The notes under the pieces: generated by a model | Told to the model about the DNA's origin: nothing | The model's input: the letters and a program-made list of their open reading frames with translations, nothing else | The model's database searches: none | Program-made: the position numbers and the translations under genes | Assembly (NCBI GenBank): GCA_964370645.1 | Contig: CAYJJS010000010.1 | Coordinates: forward strand, 1 to 48,790 | Direction: 5' to 3' | Source of the DNA: CAMQRS01 sp964370645 | GTDB taxonomy: Bacteria > Bacillota_I > Bacilli_A > Erysipelotrichales > Erysipelotrichaceae | Length of the DNA stretch: 48,790 nucleotides | In this document: in pieces, positions 1 through 8,891 of the stretch | Layout: each line of letters opens with the position of its first letter | Numbering within the stretch: position 1 is the stretch's first letter

Positions 1-18
1 AAATTTCCTAATAGCTTT

Positions 19-879
19 TTATTCGCCTACCATACCATCATTGTCGTTGTCTTGCATATATTTATATAAGTAGTGATCTGCATAAATTGGCATGGTGAAG
101 CCAGCGGCTTCAGCCTCAGCAATGGTGATTTTACCATTCCCATTTGTATCGATTTGTGAAATGTTTTCTACTGTAGTAGAGGGGATATGTTCTTCAGGAT
201 TTTTATTTTCAAATTCATCTATAATTTTGTTTCCCATTAATATATATTCGTATTTGTACTTGTTTGGTGTTTGAGTGGTTGTATTTGGATAGGAAATACT
301 CGCTATAAAGTGTGTACAACCATTTGCATCGCGGATTACTTCCTCCATATATGCTTGATCTCCATGACGATTTAATGTGGAGTCTTGAGGAGTTATATTG
401 TAGGCGTTTGCTACACCACCTAATGAATCGGCAATCACATGTCCTTGATCTAAATCACTATGTTCTGTTCCAGGTACGTTAGCTTCATCATTATAGTACC
501 TCCCACTACTGTTTACTGCTTCTTGTTGATCATCTTGTAAAGTGATTACATCTGCCAAAACATATACTAGTTGTCCATATACATTAGTAAGTCCCCAGTA
601 TTGACGATTACCAAACCCAATATCCACAGCTACATTGGCTTGCCTTTGTCCATTTCGATCTCCTCCATCGACTTCAAGGATAGTGTAATTTTGGTTGTTG
701 TAAGTAAGTGTATCACCTTGAATAGTGTAACCAATCTCACTGTGTGTAATATCCTCTTGTGTCATCGTTTCTTCAACTTGTGTTACAGGTTCTTGCGCAG
801 CGATAAATTTATCATCGCTTTCACTACAACCACTTAAAAGAGTAATGCATAAAATAAACCCAATCATTTTTTTGTTCAT
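19..879 (-). CDS. Secreted DNA/RNA non-specific endonuclease lipoprotein with C-terminal calcium-loop region
   Basis: A 286-residue exported nuclease of the DNA/RNA non-specific endonuclease (NUC) family, probably a surface lipoprotein. The N-terminus is a short basic stretch, a hydrophobic run and the lipobox LLSGC. The middle contains DLDQGHVIADSLGG, matching the family's DRGH-type catalytic motif (Q in place of R), followed by an Asn-containing TPQDSTLNRHGDQ segment that fits the metal-ligand helix. The C-terminus carries EF-hand or excalibur-like acidic loops (DTNGNGKITIAEAE and DNDNDGMVGE), suggesting calcium binding. I chose the start at 879 because GGAGAAG lies six bases upstream and the product then begins with a clean lipoprotein signal; an ATG at 894 has no ribosome binding site. 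Possible roles are nutrient scavenging, DNA uptake or competition. The family call is good; the role is inference. Confidence 0.82.
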   Translation of the reverse strand: MNKKMIGFILCITLLSGCSESDDKFIAAQEPVTQVEETMTQEDITHSEIGYTIQGDTLTYNNQNYTILEVDGGDRNGQRQANVAVDIGFGNRQYWGLTNVYGQLVYVLADVITLQDDQQEAVNSSGRYYNDEANVPGTEHSDLDQGHVIADSLGGVANAYNITPQDSTLNRHGDQAYMEEVIRDANGCTHFIASISYPNTTTQTPNKYKYEYILMGNKIIDEFENKNPEEHIPSTTVENISQIDTNGNGKITIAEAEAAGFTMPIYADHYLYKYMQDNDNDGMVGE

Positions 880-911
880 AAATATCTTCTCCATGTCTTA
901 TTTCATCCAAT

Positions 912-939
912 ATTATACAGTATTTATTTTGTAACACAA
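912..939 (-). promoter_or_regulatory. Promoter of the nuclease gene
   Basis: On the minus strand, TTGTGT and TATAAT are separated by 16 bases, about 30 bases upstream of the nuclease start. This is read from sequence only. Confidence 0.5.
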
Positions 940-970
940 TGATAAGTGTATCTTTGTACGACCGTCGTTC

Positions 971-999
971 TTGCTAATTCACACTAAATTGTGTAAACT
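971..999 (+). promoter_or_regulatory. Promoter of the MFS transporter with a dyad in its spacer
   Basis: TTGCTA and TAAACT are separated by 17 bases, 20 bases upstream of the MFS start codon. The spacer and -10 hold an inverted repeat (TTcACAC, six bases, GTGTaAA; 978-997) that could be a repressor operator. No regulator gene is adjacent. Confidence 0.4.
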
Positions 1000-1019
1000 A
1001 TAGCAAAAGGTGGGATTAT

Positions 1020-2228
1020 ATGAAAACTTTGTGGACAAGGAATTTTACAATTATCACAATAGGTAGTATTGTATCATTGTTTGGTAGTGCAATAGCCAAT
1101 TTTGCGCTTGGATTAGTAATCTATGATCATACAGGGTCCCCGTTTTTATTTGCTTTGTTTAATACGGCGTTTTTAATTCCAGGCATGATTGTCCCTTTAC
1201 TGGCAGGCCCCTTTATCGATCGATTTTCTAGGCGTAAAATAATTTATACTATTGATTTCATATTTTTTATATTATTTGCTTGTTTATCCATCATTGGTTA
1301 CTTTGATTACTTTAACTATATTTTATATTTATGTGGTGCATTTCTATTAGGTTCCTTGAGTGCGGTATATCAGGTTGCCTATGAGAGTTTTTATCCAATG
1401 TTGATAAGTGAAGGAAATTTCTCTAAAGCGTATTCGATTAGTAGTATTGTATATCCATTGTCCAATTCTATTATGGTTCCAATTGGGGCAGTATTATATG
1501 CCAGTGTGGGTATTTTTCCAATCCTTCTACTTAATGCTTTTAGTTTTCTAATCGCAGCAATATGTGAAACACAAATTCATATTACAGAATCACAAGTCCG
1601 CAAAGATGACACAAACTTTATCCAAGAATTTAAAGCAGGGTTATCCTACTTAAAGGAGGAGAGAGGTTTACTTGCAATTGCTTTATATTTTGGAGTTAGT
1701 GGATTGGCCTTTGGAATTAGTTTTAGTTTATTACTTCCATATTTTGAAAATAGTGCACACTTAGGTGCACAAAGGTATAGTTTCGTTATGTCGATACAAA
1801 CGATTGGTAGGGTGATTGGAGGAATTGTTCATTATAAAATTGTATATCCAAAACATTTACGATATACAATTACTATTTTTGTATATATTGCAGTATCGGC
1901 CTTAGAGGTTTTATTCATACTATCTGCTTTCGAGTGGATGTTGGTGTTCTATTTTTTGTTTGGGTTATTGGGTGTTACTTCTTACACGATTCGTGTAAGT
2001 GCCACACAAAGTTATGTGCCAAATGAAAAACGTGGTCGATTCAATGCAATTTTTTCCGTGTTGAGTATGTGTGGGATGGTCTTTGGTTCCTTAATTGGAG
2101 GAATACTTGGTGAATTTGTATATATTCCTTATATTATCATTGGTGCACAAGTGATTAACTTTGTAACCATTTATATTTTTCATAAAAGTAAAAAAGAAGT
2201 GGAACTTGTCTATAATAGAGAGGTATAA
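1020..2228 (+). CDS. MFS transporter, drug-efflux type
   Basis: A 402-residue major facilitator superfamily protein with about 12 hydrophobic segments. The loop between TM2 and TM3 has the family signature (GPFIDRFSRRKIIYTID, residues about 63-79). Its composition is closest to the antiporter subfamily that includes macrolide-efflux (MefA-like) proteins, but the substrate cannot be read. The ribosome binding site AGGTGG lies upstream of the ATG. It reads alone from its own promoter, divergent from the nuclease gene. The MATE exporter 70 bases downstream may be co-transcribed, because the inverted repeat after this gene is only a weak terminator candidate. Confidence 0.85.
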   Translation: MKTLWTRNFTIITIGSIVSLFGSAIANFALGLVIYDHTGSPFLFALFNTAFLIPGMIVPLLAGPFIDRFSRRKIIYTIDFIFFILFACLSIIGYFDYFNYILYLCGAFLLGSLSAVYQVAYESFYPMLISEGNFSKAYSISSIVYPLSNSIMVPIGAVLYASVGIFPILLLNAFSFLIAAICETQIHITESQVRKDDTNFIQEFKAGLSYLKEERGLLAIALYFGVSGLAFGISFSLLLPYFENSAHLGAQRYSFVMSIQTIGRVIGGIVHYKIVYPKHLRYTITIFVYIAVSALEVLFILSAFEWMLVFYFLFGLLGVTSYTIRVSATQSYVPNEKRGRFNAIFSVLSMCGMVFGSLIGGILGEFVYIPYIIIGAQVINFVTIYIFHKSKKEVELVYNREV

Positions 2229-2240
2229 ACTTCTTTTTTA
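2189..2240 (+). terminator. Weak inverted repeat over the MFS stop codon
   Basis: A 12-base perfect inverted repeat (2189-2200 with 2229-2240), AT-rich, with a 28-base loop and T-rich right arm. It could slow or end transcription but is not a convincing terminator. Confidence 0.3.
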
Positions 2241-2297
2241 TTGATTATATGGAATGAGTGTGATAAGGTGTTTCTTATATGTGTGAGGTAATGAATA

Positions 2298-3662
2298 ATG
2301 AATGAAGAAAAAATGGGATCCAAAAAAATACTCCCTCTACTTGTAGAATTTAGTATACCTGCTATGATTGGAATGGTTGTAAATGCTATTTATAATATGG
2401 TAGATCGTATGTTTATTGGGAATGCGCCAGAACTGGGGTCAACTGGATTAGCTGCAGTAAGTATTACTTATCCAATTGTATTAATTATGATGGCAGTAGG
2501 TTTGATGATTGGTGTAGGTGGTGCAACTCGTTTTTCCATTTGTTTAGGACAAGGAAAAAAAGAACTTGCAGCAAAGTATTTAGGAAATGCGTTAACCTTA
2601 GCAATTGTATTTGGAATTGTATTTATGGTAGTAGGTGTATTCACTATGGATAGTGTCTTACAGCTGTTAGGTGCGAGTGAAGAAGTATTTCCACATGCAC
2701 AAAGTTATTTGAGTATTATTTTTTATGGAGCGGTGTTTCAATGTGTAAGTATGGCAGGAAACAATTTTTCTAGAGCTCAAGGAAATCCGAAAAATGCAAT
2801 GATTTCGCAGTTGATTGGTGCGTTGTTCAATATTTTGTTTGACTATATTTTTATTGTGGAAATGGGATGGGGAATGCGTGGTGCTGCATTAGCTACGGTT
2901 GGTGGTTTAGCATTGAGTGCAATTTGGCAAGTTAGCTTTTTGTTTAGCGATCGTACCATAATCAAAGTGACATTAACATTAATGCGTTTGCAATTAGAGA
3001 AAGTATTCAGCATCTTAAAAACAGGATTACCTGCATTCTTAATGCAGATTTCAAACAGTGTATTGTCGATTGTATTAAATATTGTATTATTACAGTTTGG
3101 TGGGGATATAGCACTTAGTGCAATAGGTATTGTTACGAGTGTACAAACATTGATGTTGATGCCACTATATGGATTGATGCAAGGACAACAACCTTTAGTT
3201 TCTTACAATTATGGTAAAAAAGATTTCTCACGAATGAGGGAAACTATGAAATTTGCAAATATAGGAAGCCTTATCATAGCAGGTATTGGATTCATATCCA
3301 TTCAGTTGTTTTCGGTACAAATTGTTATGATGTTTAATCAAGAGGTAGAGGTGGTTGCTTTAGCAAGTAATGCAATGCGTATATTCTTTTTAGTATTACC
3401 TTGCGTCGGTTTACAAATTATGGGAGCAAATTTCTTTCAAGCTGTTGGGGAAGTGAAGTTAGCTAGCTTTTTTAACTTGTTACGACAAATCATTTTATTG
3501 ATCCCACTGATTATATTGTTTGCATATTTATTTGGCTTATATGGTGTGTTTTTTGCAGTTCCATGTGCAGATCTAATTTCAATGATTATTACACGAGTCA
3601 AAGTCCGTTCACAAATGCAACAAGTTAAAATGGAATGTTGTGAAACAAAACCTGTATCTTAA
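2298..3662 (+). CDS. MATE family multidrug/cation antiporter
   Basis: A 454-residue MATE-type efflux protein, the usual length for the family, with 12 membrane segments in two related halves. Near the N-terminus it has the typical LPLLVEFSIPAMIGMVVNAIYNMVDRMFIGN run, and in the second half the LPLYGLMQGQQPLVSYNYGKK segment of the NorM/MepA-like branch. It would export cationic compounds against a sodium or proton gradient. GAGG lies upstream of the start. The stop codon is inside a strong bidirectional terminator shared with the gene on the other strand. The substrate is unknown. Confidence 0.9.
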   Translation: MNEEKMGSKKILPLLVEFSIPAMIGMVVNAIYNMVDRMFIGNAPELGSTGLAAVSITYPIVLIMMAVGLMIGVGGATRFSICLGQGKKELAAKYLGNALTLAIVFGIVFMVVGVFTMDSVLQLLGASEEVFPHAQSYLSIIFYGAVFQCVSMAGNNFSRAQGNPKNAMISQLIGALFNILFDYIFIVEMGWGMRGAALATVGGLALSAIWQVSFLFSDRTIIKVTLTLMRLQLEKVFSILKTGLPAFLMQISNSVLSIVLNIVLLQFGGDIALSAIGIVTSVQTLMLMPLYGLMQGQQPLVSYNYGKKDFSRMRETMKFANIGSLIIAGIGFISIQLFSVQIVMMFNQEVEVVALASNAMRIFFLVLPCVGLQIMGANFFQAVGEVKLASFFNLLRQIILLIPLIILFAYLFGLYGVFFAVPCADLISMIITRVKVRSQMQQVKMECCETKPVS

Positions 3663-3680
3663 TTGGTACAGGTTTTGTTT
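3643..3680. terminator. Bidirectional terminator between MATE and DUF421 genes
   Basis: A perfect 14-bp stem (3643-3656 with 3667-3680) with a 10-base loop and T/A-rich flanks on both sides. It overlaps the stop codons of both converging genes, so each transcript would end in the same hairpin. Confidence 0.85.
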
Positions 3681-4371
3681 ATACAAAATAATCTTTGGTT
3701 TGCATCGTCTCATTTTTCAAATAATAATGACAATGATTGTTTGTATCTGCGATTGCTAAAAGAATATCATTGATGGCGTGTGGATGTATTTGTGCTTGCA
3801 ACCATGCTTCGTTTTGCTTGATGGTTTGTAGTTCCTCTTGCAGTACTTTACCATCAATAATTACATTGATGAATAATAATTCTTGTTGTACATTACATTG
3901 TATATCTTTTGCTGATGGTGGAGATTCTTGTGTTTTCAACAAGATGGAGAGTTTACCACTTGGTTCAATGATTGCATGTTGAATTTTTTTAATATCAAAG
4001 ATTTGATTTGCTCTACATTCACTCAGTAGGTCATTTATATCATAATGTGCTTTCTTCATATTTTTTTCAATGATTTTTCCTTCATATATGACAAATAAAG
4101 GTGTACCTGTAAGTAATTTTCGTAAGGAAATACTTTTGGTTGTAAGATATGCTTGTAAGATCGTATAAGCAACAAATAAAAACATAGCAAAGGCACATTT
4201 GGAAATATCCATTTCTTCGTTAATCGCAATTTCAGACGCTATGTTTCCAACGCTAATACCTACGATGTAGTCGTAGTAAGAAAGTTGGGATATTTGTTTA
4301 GGGCCACCCCATCGTGTTAATAATTGTAGAAATAATAAAGCAAAAATACTTCGAAGTAGTAGTTCAATCAT
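3679..4371 (-). CDS. DUF421 (YetF-like) membrane protein
   Basis: A 230-residue protein of the DUF421/YetF family. It begins with a hydrophobic stretch and the family-typical core RWGGPKQISQLSYYDYIVGISVGNIASEIAI (residues about 20-50), then two further membrane segments and a soluble C-terminal domain of about 150 residues. Start 4371 was chosen because AAGGAGGG lies upstream and the product then begins where the family does. A longer reading to 4527 would run into the divergent yitT-like promoter. Function is unknown; relatives in Bacillus have been linked to spore or envelope properties. The divergent neighbour encodes another membrane protein of unknown role. Confidence 0.85.
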   Translation of the reverse strand: MIELLLRSIFALLFLQLLTRWGGPKQISQLSYYDYIVGISVGNIASEIAINEEMDISKCAFAMFLFVAYTILQAYLTTKSISLRKLLTGTPLFVIYEGKIIEKNMKKAHYDINDLLSECRANQIFDIKKIQHAIIEPSGKLSILLKTQESPPSAKDIQCNVQQELLFINVIIDGKVLQEELQTIKQNEAWLQAQIHPHAINDILLAIADTNNHCHYYLKNETMQTKDYFV

Positions 4372-4427
4372 GTAATCCCTCCTTGCATTAGTATGTTTGT
4401 TTTTGTTTTGATGATACATAATTTTAA

Positions 4428-4456
4428 TAGACACTACGGAGGATAAAAGATATAAT
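4428..4456 (+). promoter_or_regulatory. Promoter of the yitT-like/proC operon
   Basis: TAGACA and TATAAT separated by 17 bases, about 25 bases before the start codon at 4482. Confidence 0.6.
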
Positions 4457-4481
4457 AGATTGGAATGAGAGGATGTATACA

Positions 4482-5336
4482 ATGAATAAAAATACGAAAA
4501 GTTTATTGATGGTGATTGTGGGAACATTTTTATTTTGTTTTGGATTGAATATGTTTATTACACCATTTGCTTTATATGCTGGAGGAGTGGTAGGTTTATC
4601 GCAAATAATACGATCCTTGATGGAACAAGTAGGGATTTTATTTCCTTTTGAGATATCCGGTTATATTAATATGATGTTTAATATACCTTTAATGATATTA
4701 GCGTATAAAAGTATATCTAAGAGATTTTTCTTCTTAACGATTATTAGTCTTGTGTTGCAGACTGCTTTTTTCGCAAGTATCCCTATTCCAAGTGATCCCA
4801 TTGTTGCAGATACACTAACTTCTATTATTGTAGGAGCTGCAATTAGTGGACTAGGTGTTGGAGTGATACTTCGAAGCAGTGGATGTGCAGGAGGTATCGA
4901 TATTTTAGGTGTATATTTTATTCATAAAATACATGGGTTTAGTGTTGGAAAATTAAGCATTGTCATCAATTCTGTTTTGTTTAGCGCATGTATGATTTTA
5001 TTTGATGTAGAGACAGCTATTTATTCAATCATAAATACTGTGATTTTTAGTTTTGTGGTAGACCGAGTACATTATCAAAACATTGGAGTAACTGCTATGA
5101 TTTTTACGAAGAAACCAGAAATCCGTCATAGCATCATTAAGGATTTAGTTCGTGGTGTAACGTATTGGAAGGGACATGGTGCATATACGGAATCACAGAC
5201 GTATATACTAGTTACTGCAGTATCTAAGTACGAGGTGAATTTATTAAAAGCAATGGTAAAGAAAGTAGATAAGGATGCATTTATTATATTTTCAGAGGGA
5301 TTAAGCATAAGCGGTAATTTTGAGAAACATTTATAG
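4482..5336 (+). CDS. YitT family membrane protein (DUF161 plus DUF2179)
   Basis: A 284-residue protein with about five to six membrane segments followed by a small soluble domain (last 85 residues, about IGVTAMIFTKKPEIRHSI onwards) that matches the DUF2179 region of the YitT family. The membrane part has the family's GGVVGLSQIIR and SSGCAGGIDILGVYF glycine-rich motifs. I chose 4482 because GAGAGG lies nine bases upstream; an in-frame ATG at 4473 directly abuts that site. It is first in a close-packed run with the DUF885 lipoprotein, a LiaF-like protein and proC (gaps of 9, 2 and 11 bases). Its substrate or role is not known. Confidence 0.85.
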   Translation: MNKNTKSLLMVIVGTFLFCFGLNMFITPFALYAGGVVGLSQIIRSLMEQVGILFPFEISGYINMMFNIPLMILAYKSISKRFFFLTIISLVLQTAFFASIPIPSDPIVADTLTSIIVGAAISGLGVGVILRSSGCAGGIDILGVYFIHKIHGFSVGKLSIVINSVLFSACMILFDVETAIYSIINTVIFSFVVDRVHYQNIGVTAMIFTKKPEIRHSIIKDLVRGVTYWKGHGAYTESQTYILVTAVSKYEVNLLKAMVKKVDKDAFIIFSEGLSISGNFEKHL

Positions 5337-5345
5337 GAGCGAAAT

Positions 5346-7103
5346 ATGAAAAAATTAATGAGAAAGAGTAGTGTTTTATGTGTTTGTTTTACTTTATTGT
5401 TTAGTGGGGGATGTACTTCTAGTGAACAGGAGGGTGAAAAAGTTGTTAGTGAGAACGAATCGTTTACACTTTTTTTAGATGATATGGTTGTAAATTTATT
5501 GGATCCAAGTAGCACAGATATAAATGCTTTATTTTTATATCCAGAAGAAATTGGATTAGAGAGTGATTTATATAGTCTGTCTTATTATACGAAAGAAGAG
5601 TATGAAAGTTCTTGTGAAGATGCAAAAGAGTATTTAGAGCAACTACATGAATTTGACTATGATGCACTAAATGACGAGCAACAAATTGCGTATGCAGTCA
5701 TGGAAGATACTTTAGAAGGGATTGTTGAACAGTCAGATATGTATTATTTAACAAGCAACTATTTTGATGTATCTAGTGGAGTTCCACAATCTTTGCCGAT
5801 GAGTTTATATTTCTTTAATATAAATACGCAAAAAGATTTGGATTCTTTTATTTCAATTTTAACGAGCACACCGACTTATTTTAAACAGTATGTACAACAT
5901 GAAATAGATCGTCAAAATGCAGGGTATGGTTTATCACAGTTGTATATGAATGATGTAATTGAAAAAGTGCAAACGTTTGTGAATGGACAACATACGTATA
6001 TCACAGATAGTGCTTATGAAAAAATAGATGCATTGGATTTCTTAGATGAGACACAAAAAACAGAATACAAAGCACAAGTTGACAATGCATTTCAAACAAG
6101 TTTCATTCCTGCTTATAGTACATTGTTGACAGATTTGCAGGCTATAGAAATTTTAGTAGAGGATGAAGGAGCAGGACTAGCAGATTATGAAAATGGAATC
6201 GATTACTACGAAATGATTGTAGAGGATGATTCTGGGTTTACTTCAATTGATGAGTATCGTGCTTATTTATTAGAAAAACAAGAACAGTATATAGGGGAAT
6301 TACAAATCATGTTGTTTGCAAATATGGATTTAATGGATGTTGATTTTGAAGCCATTCCTTATACTAGTTTAACTTCGATTGAAGCGTTGATGGAATACTT
6401 CAATGAAAAGGTTAGTGAAAGTGGGAATTATCCTGAAAGTAGTGGTTTACGCTATGAAATGGAAATATTACCAGCTTCTATGCAAGATATTGTAACGTTT
6501 GAGGCAGCATATTTTTTGAGTCCTCTGGATAGTATGGATGCGAAAGAAAAATTAGTATTAAATGGTGATTTTAGTGCGAATTCATACAACACAGTAGCAC
6601 ATGAAGGATATCCTGGACATATGTATCAATACAATTACTTTAAACAAAGTGATGCACATTTGAGTAGAAAGTTATTTTCAAACCTTGGATATATGGAAGC
6701 ATGGGCAATGTATAGTGCAGATGACATGAATCAATATGCAGACGATGTGGAAGTAGCTGAGTTTATAAGTTTGAATAATTTATTAACATATACCTTTGTA
6801 TTGGAAATTGATCTGATGATTCATTATGATAATGCACCACAACAAGATGTGTTAGATTACATTATGACAAATTTTGGTTTAACACAGGAAGAAGCAATGG
6901 AAACGTATGAACAATTGTTGTTTAGTCCAGGGGTATTTATTCCATATTATGGATACTATTATCGATTGTTAGACTTAAAAGATGAATTTATGGACGAATC
7001 ACAAGAAAATAGTGAACGTGCATTCAATGAATTATTTTTAGATTTAGGACCTGTACCATATGCAATTTTAGAAGAGCAGGTCAATGAAGTGATAGGGGGA
7101 TAA
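5346..7103 (+). CDS. DUF885 family lipoprotein, putative metallopeptidase
   Basis: A 585-residue exported protein. The N-terminus is a lipoprotein signal ending FSGGC. The body matches DUF885, a family related to zinc peptidases. The metal-site motif HEGYPGHMYQ lies at residues 419-428, followed by EAWAMYSADD (about 455), which fits the third-ligand and Glu region. The acidic composition after the signal is typical of a protein facing outward. AGGAG precedes the ATG nine bases after the previous stop, so it is probably translated from the same mRNA as the yitT-like gene. A peptidase role is inferred from family membership; the natural substrate is unknown. Confidence 0.82.
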   Translation: MKKLMRKSSVLCVCFTLLFSGGCTSSEQEGEKVVSENESFTLFLDDMVVNLLDPSSTDINALFLYPEEIGLESDLYSLSYYTKEEYESSCEDAKEYLEQLHEFDYDALNDEQQIAYAVMEDTLEGIVEQSDMYYLTSNYFDVSSGVPQSLPMSLYFFNINTQKDLDSFISILTSTPTYFKQYVQHEIDRQNAGYGLSQLYMNDVIEKVQTFVNGQHTYITDSAYEKIDALDFLDETQKTEYKAQVDNAFQTSFIPAYSTLLTDLQAIEILVEDEGAGLADYENGIDYYEMIVEDDSGFTSIDEYRAYLLEKQEQYIGELQIMLFANMDLMDVDFEAIPYTSLTSIEALMEYFNEKVSESGNYPESSGLRYEMEILPASMQDIVTFEAAYFLSPLDSMDAKEKLVLNGDFSANSYNTVAHEGYPGHMYQYNYFKQSDAHLSRKLFSNLGYMEAWAMYSADDMNQYADDVEVAEFISLNNLLTYTFVLEIDLMIHYDNAPQQDVLDYIMTNFGLTQEEAMETYEQLLFSPGVFIPYYGYYYRLLDLKDEFMDESQENSERAFNELFLDLGPVPYAILEEQVNEVIGG

Positions 7104-7105
7104 AT

Positions 7106-7747
7106 ATGAAAAGAAGAAGTGGAGATATTACCTTTGGTATTTTACTTGTAATTGTAGGAATTATTGGAGTAGGGAACACCGCAGATTTTTGGGATGTAAA
7201 TATATTTTTCAATGGTTGGTGGTGTTGTTTAATTATTTTGGCAAGTTTAGTGAGTATGCTAAATAATGGGGTTCGATCTTCAAATACAACATGGTTATTT
7301 TTAGGAGTATTGTTTTATTTGTTAGAGTTGCGTGTTTTAACATTTGCCTTAATGCTTCCTTTGATTCTATTAGTGTTTGGTCTAGTCGTATTATACAATG
7401 CGCTAGCAACACCATCTATCGGAGCAAGTCAACAAACTCAATACACACAAACAAACAAGGATATGCATAGTTATGAAGGGATGCATACTAAAGATGTTGT
7501 TTGCAATGGCGCGTTTCGTAATATGACACTCGATTTAAGAGGTGCTGTGATTGAAGAGAGTGCAAATGTATATGTGAATGTTAGTTTTGGAAGTGTAGTA
7601 TTACTTTGCGATAGTGATGTGAGTGTTATTGTGAAAGCAAGAAGTGTATTTAGTACGGTTTATGATTCAAAAGCAACACAGGAAATACAAGAAAAAAAGA
7701 TTTATTTATACTGTCGTTCTGCTTTTGGTACAATAAAAATTAAATAG
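7106..7747 (+). CDS. LiaF-like envelope protein (membrane anchor plus adhesin-like sheet domain)
   Basis: A 213-residue protein with four hydrophobic segments in the first 100 residues (starting RSGDITFGILLVIVGIIGVGN, the LiaI/LiaF-like TM region). A linker rich in Q and T follows, then a C-terminal beta-rich domain (residues about 125-213, SFGSVVLLCDSDVSVIVKARSVFSTV) like the LiaF C-terminal domain. In Bacillus, LiaF restrains the LiaRS cell-envelope stress system, but no two-component genes occur here. It starts two bases after the DUF885 stop, so the genes are co-transcribed and perhaps translationally coupled. The regulatory role is inference. Confidence 0.7.
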   Translation: MKRRSGDITFGILLVIVGIIGVGNTADFWDVNIFFNGWWCCLIILASLVSMLNNGVRSSNTTWLFLGVLFYLLELRVLTFALMLPLILLVFGLVVLYNALATPSIGASQQTQYTQTNKDMHSYEGMHTKDVVCNGAFRNMTLDLRGAVIEESANVYVNVSFGSVVLLCDSDVSVIVKARSVFSTVYDSKATQEIQEKKIYLYCRSAFGTIKIK

Positions 7748-7758
7748 GGAGAAAGTGT

Positions 7759-8541
7759 ATGAACATTGGTTTTATTGGTAGTGGAAATATGGCAAGTGCC
7801 ATATTGAAAGGGATGCTTAATGCTGGTTGTGTAGAGGCGTCTAACATATATGTTTACGATGTGCAAGCGGATGCATGCGTAAGCTTACAAAAGACATATG
7901 GAGTACATGTGTGTGCAAATAATAAAGCGTTGGTTGATGTATGTGATGTTGTGTTTTTAGCCATTAAACCACACATTTATGAGATTGTAAGTACACAAGT
8001 AGAGGATGGATTAAAAGACAAGGTAATTATTAGTTTGGCGTTTAACCATAGTATTGCTTACTTGCAATCAATGTTTCAAACTACGCAAATCATCCGTATG
8101 ATGCCCAATACTCCAGCCATGGTGAATGAGTCGATGAGTGCATTGTGTTTACACCCTCAACTTTGTGAAGACACGTATCAATCATTACTACCATGTTTTG
8201 AGGCTATAGGAAAGGTAGAGGTTGTAGAGGAGTCGTTAATGCCGGCTGTTGTTGCAGTAAGTGGTAGCTCGGTTGCCTACTTATATATGATGTTAGAAGC
8301 AATGGCAGATGGGGCAGTACGTGAGGGGATGCCTAGAAAACAAGCTTATGCTTTTGCAGCGCAATCCATGAAAGGTGCAGCGCAAATGATGCTAGATAGC
8401 AATATGCATCCTGGAGCTTTAAAAGATGCGGTATGCTCTCCAAAAGGAACTACTATTGAGGCTGTAAGTGTATTAGAACAGACTGGTTTTCGTGGAAGTG
8501 TGTTAGCTGCTATGCATGCATGTGCGAGTAAAGTTAAATAA
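7759..8541 (+). CDS. proC: Pyrroline-5-carboxylate reductase
   Basis: A 260-residue NAD(P)H-dependent enzyme for the last step of proline synthesis. The N-terminal Rossmann motif is GFIGSGNMASAILKG (residues 4-18). The MMPNTPAMV segment is near residue 115. The C-terminal dimer and active-site helix contains SPKGTTIEAVSVLE (about 222-235), the ProC signature. Length is normal. GGGAG precedes the ATG. It is last in the yitT-like operon and lies just before the histidine T-box promoter; no convincing terminator is visible between them. No proA or proB is in the window. Confidence 0.95.
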   Translation: MNIGFIGSGNMASAILKGMLNAGCVEASNIYVYDVQADACVSLQKTYGVHVCANNKALVDVCDVVFLAIKPHIYEIVSTQVEDGLKDKVIISLAFNHSIAYLQSMFQTTQIIRMMPNTPAMVNESMSALCLHPQLCEDTYQSLLPCFEAIGKVEVVEESLMPAVVAVSGSSVAYLYMMLEAMADGAVREGMPRKQAYAFAAQSMKGAAQMMLDSNMHPGALKDAVCSPKGTTIEAVSVLEQTGFRGSVLAAMHACASKVK

Positions 8542-8585
8542 ATGTAAAAATTTTCATTTAAAGATGAAATAAATTGAAAATTGCA

Positions 8586-8614
8586 TTGACTTGTATTTCA
8601 TTTTTTAATACAAT
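8586..8614 (+). promoter_or_regulatory. Promoter of the his operon
   Basis: TTGACT and TACAAT separated by 17 bases, ahead of the T-box leader. The transcript should start near 8621. Confidence 0.75.
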
Positions 8615-8620
8615 AGTATT

Positions 8621-8872
8621 ATATTTAAATACAAGGAAGAGAAATAGTAAAAGTGTGGAAGGTTTAAGAGAGTTTCGGTAGCTGAGAAGAAATACATGGA
8701 AATACTTTGAACACATCTTGGAGTAGTAAAGGTGAATATAGTAATCTTTATCGTTGGCAACGTTATATGCCTGAGTACAATGTACTTAATGAGGTTATGG
8801 ATGTGAGTCTATAACGAAGTAAGGTGGAATCACGCTAGTTTAAACTTTCGTCCTTTGGATGGAAGTTTTTTT
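8621..8872 (+). ncRNA. T-box leader, histidine specifier (CAC)
   Basis: A tRNA-sensing transcription attenuator before the his operon. Stem I elements are visible (AGAG, GGTAGCTGAGAAG). The specifier loop reads GAA-CAC-A with CAC (His) at 8712-8714, followed by the usual GGAGTAG. The T-box core AAGGTGGAATCACG is at 8821-8834 and the tRNA-end bulge TGGA at 8825-8828. The terminator stem is 8844-8853 with 8857-8866, followed by seven Ts. Uncharged tRNA-His would favour the antiterminator and switch on hisZ to hisK. The bulge base (A) is not what a C73 tRNA-His would predict; see findings. Confidence 0.9.
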
Positions 8873-8891
8873 GTATATCGAGGAGGAACTT

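Noticed and set aside
4372..4527. N-terminal extension of the DUF421 protein by 52 residues
   Set aside because: It would cover the divergent promoter, has no ribosome binding site, and the family begins at the internal Met.
8542..8585. Possible terminator after proC
   Set aside because: Only a six-base AT-rich hairpin (TTTCAT with ATGAAA) without a following T run is present.
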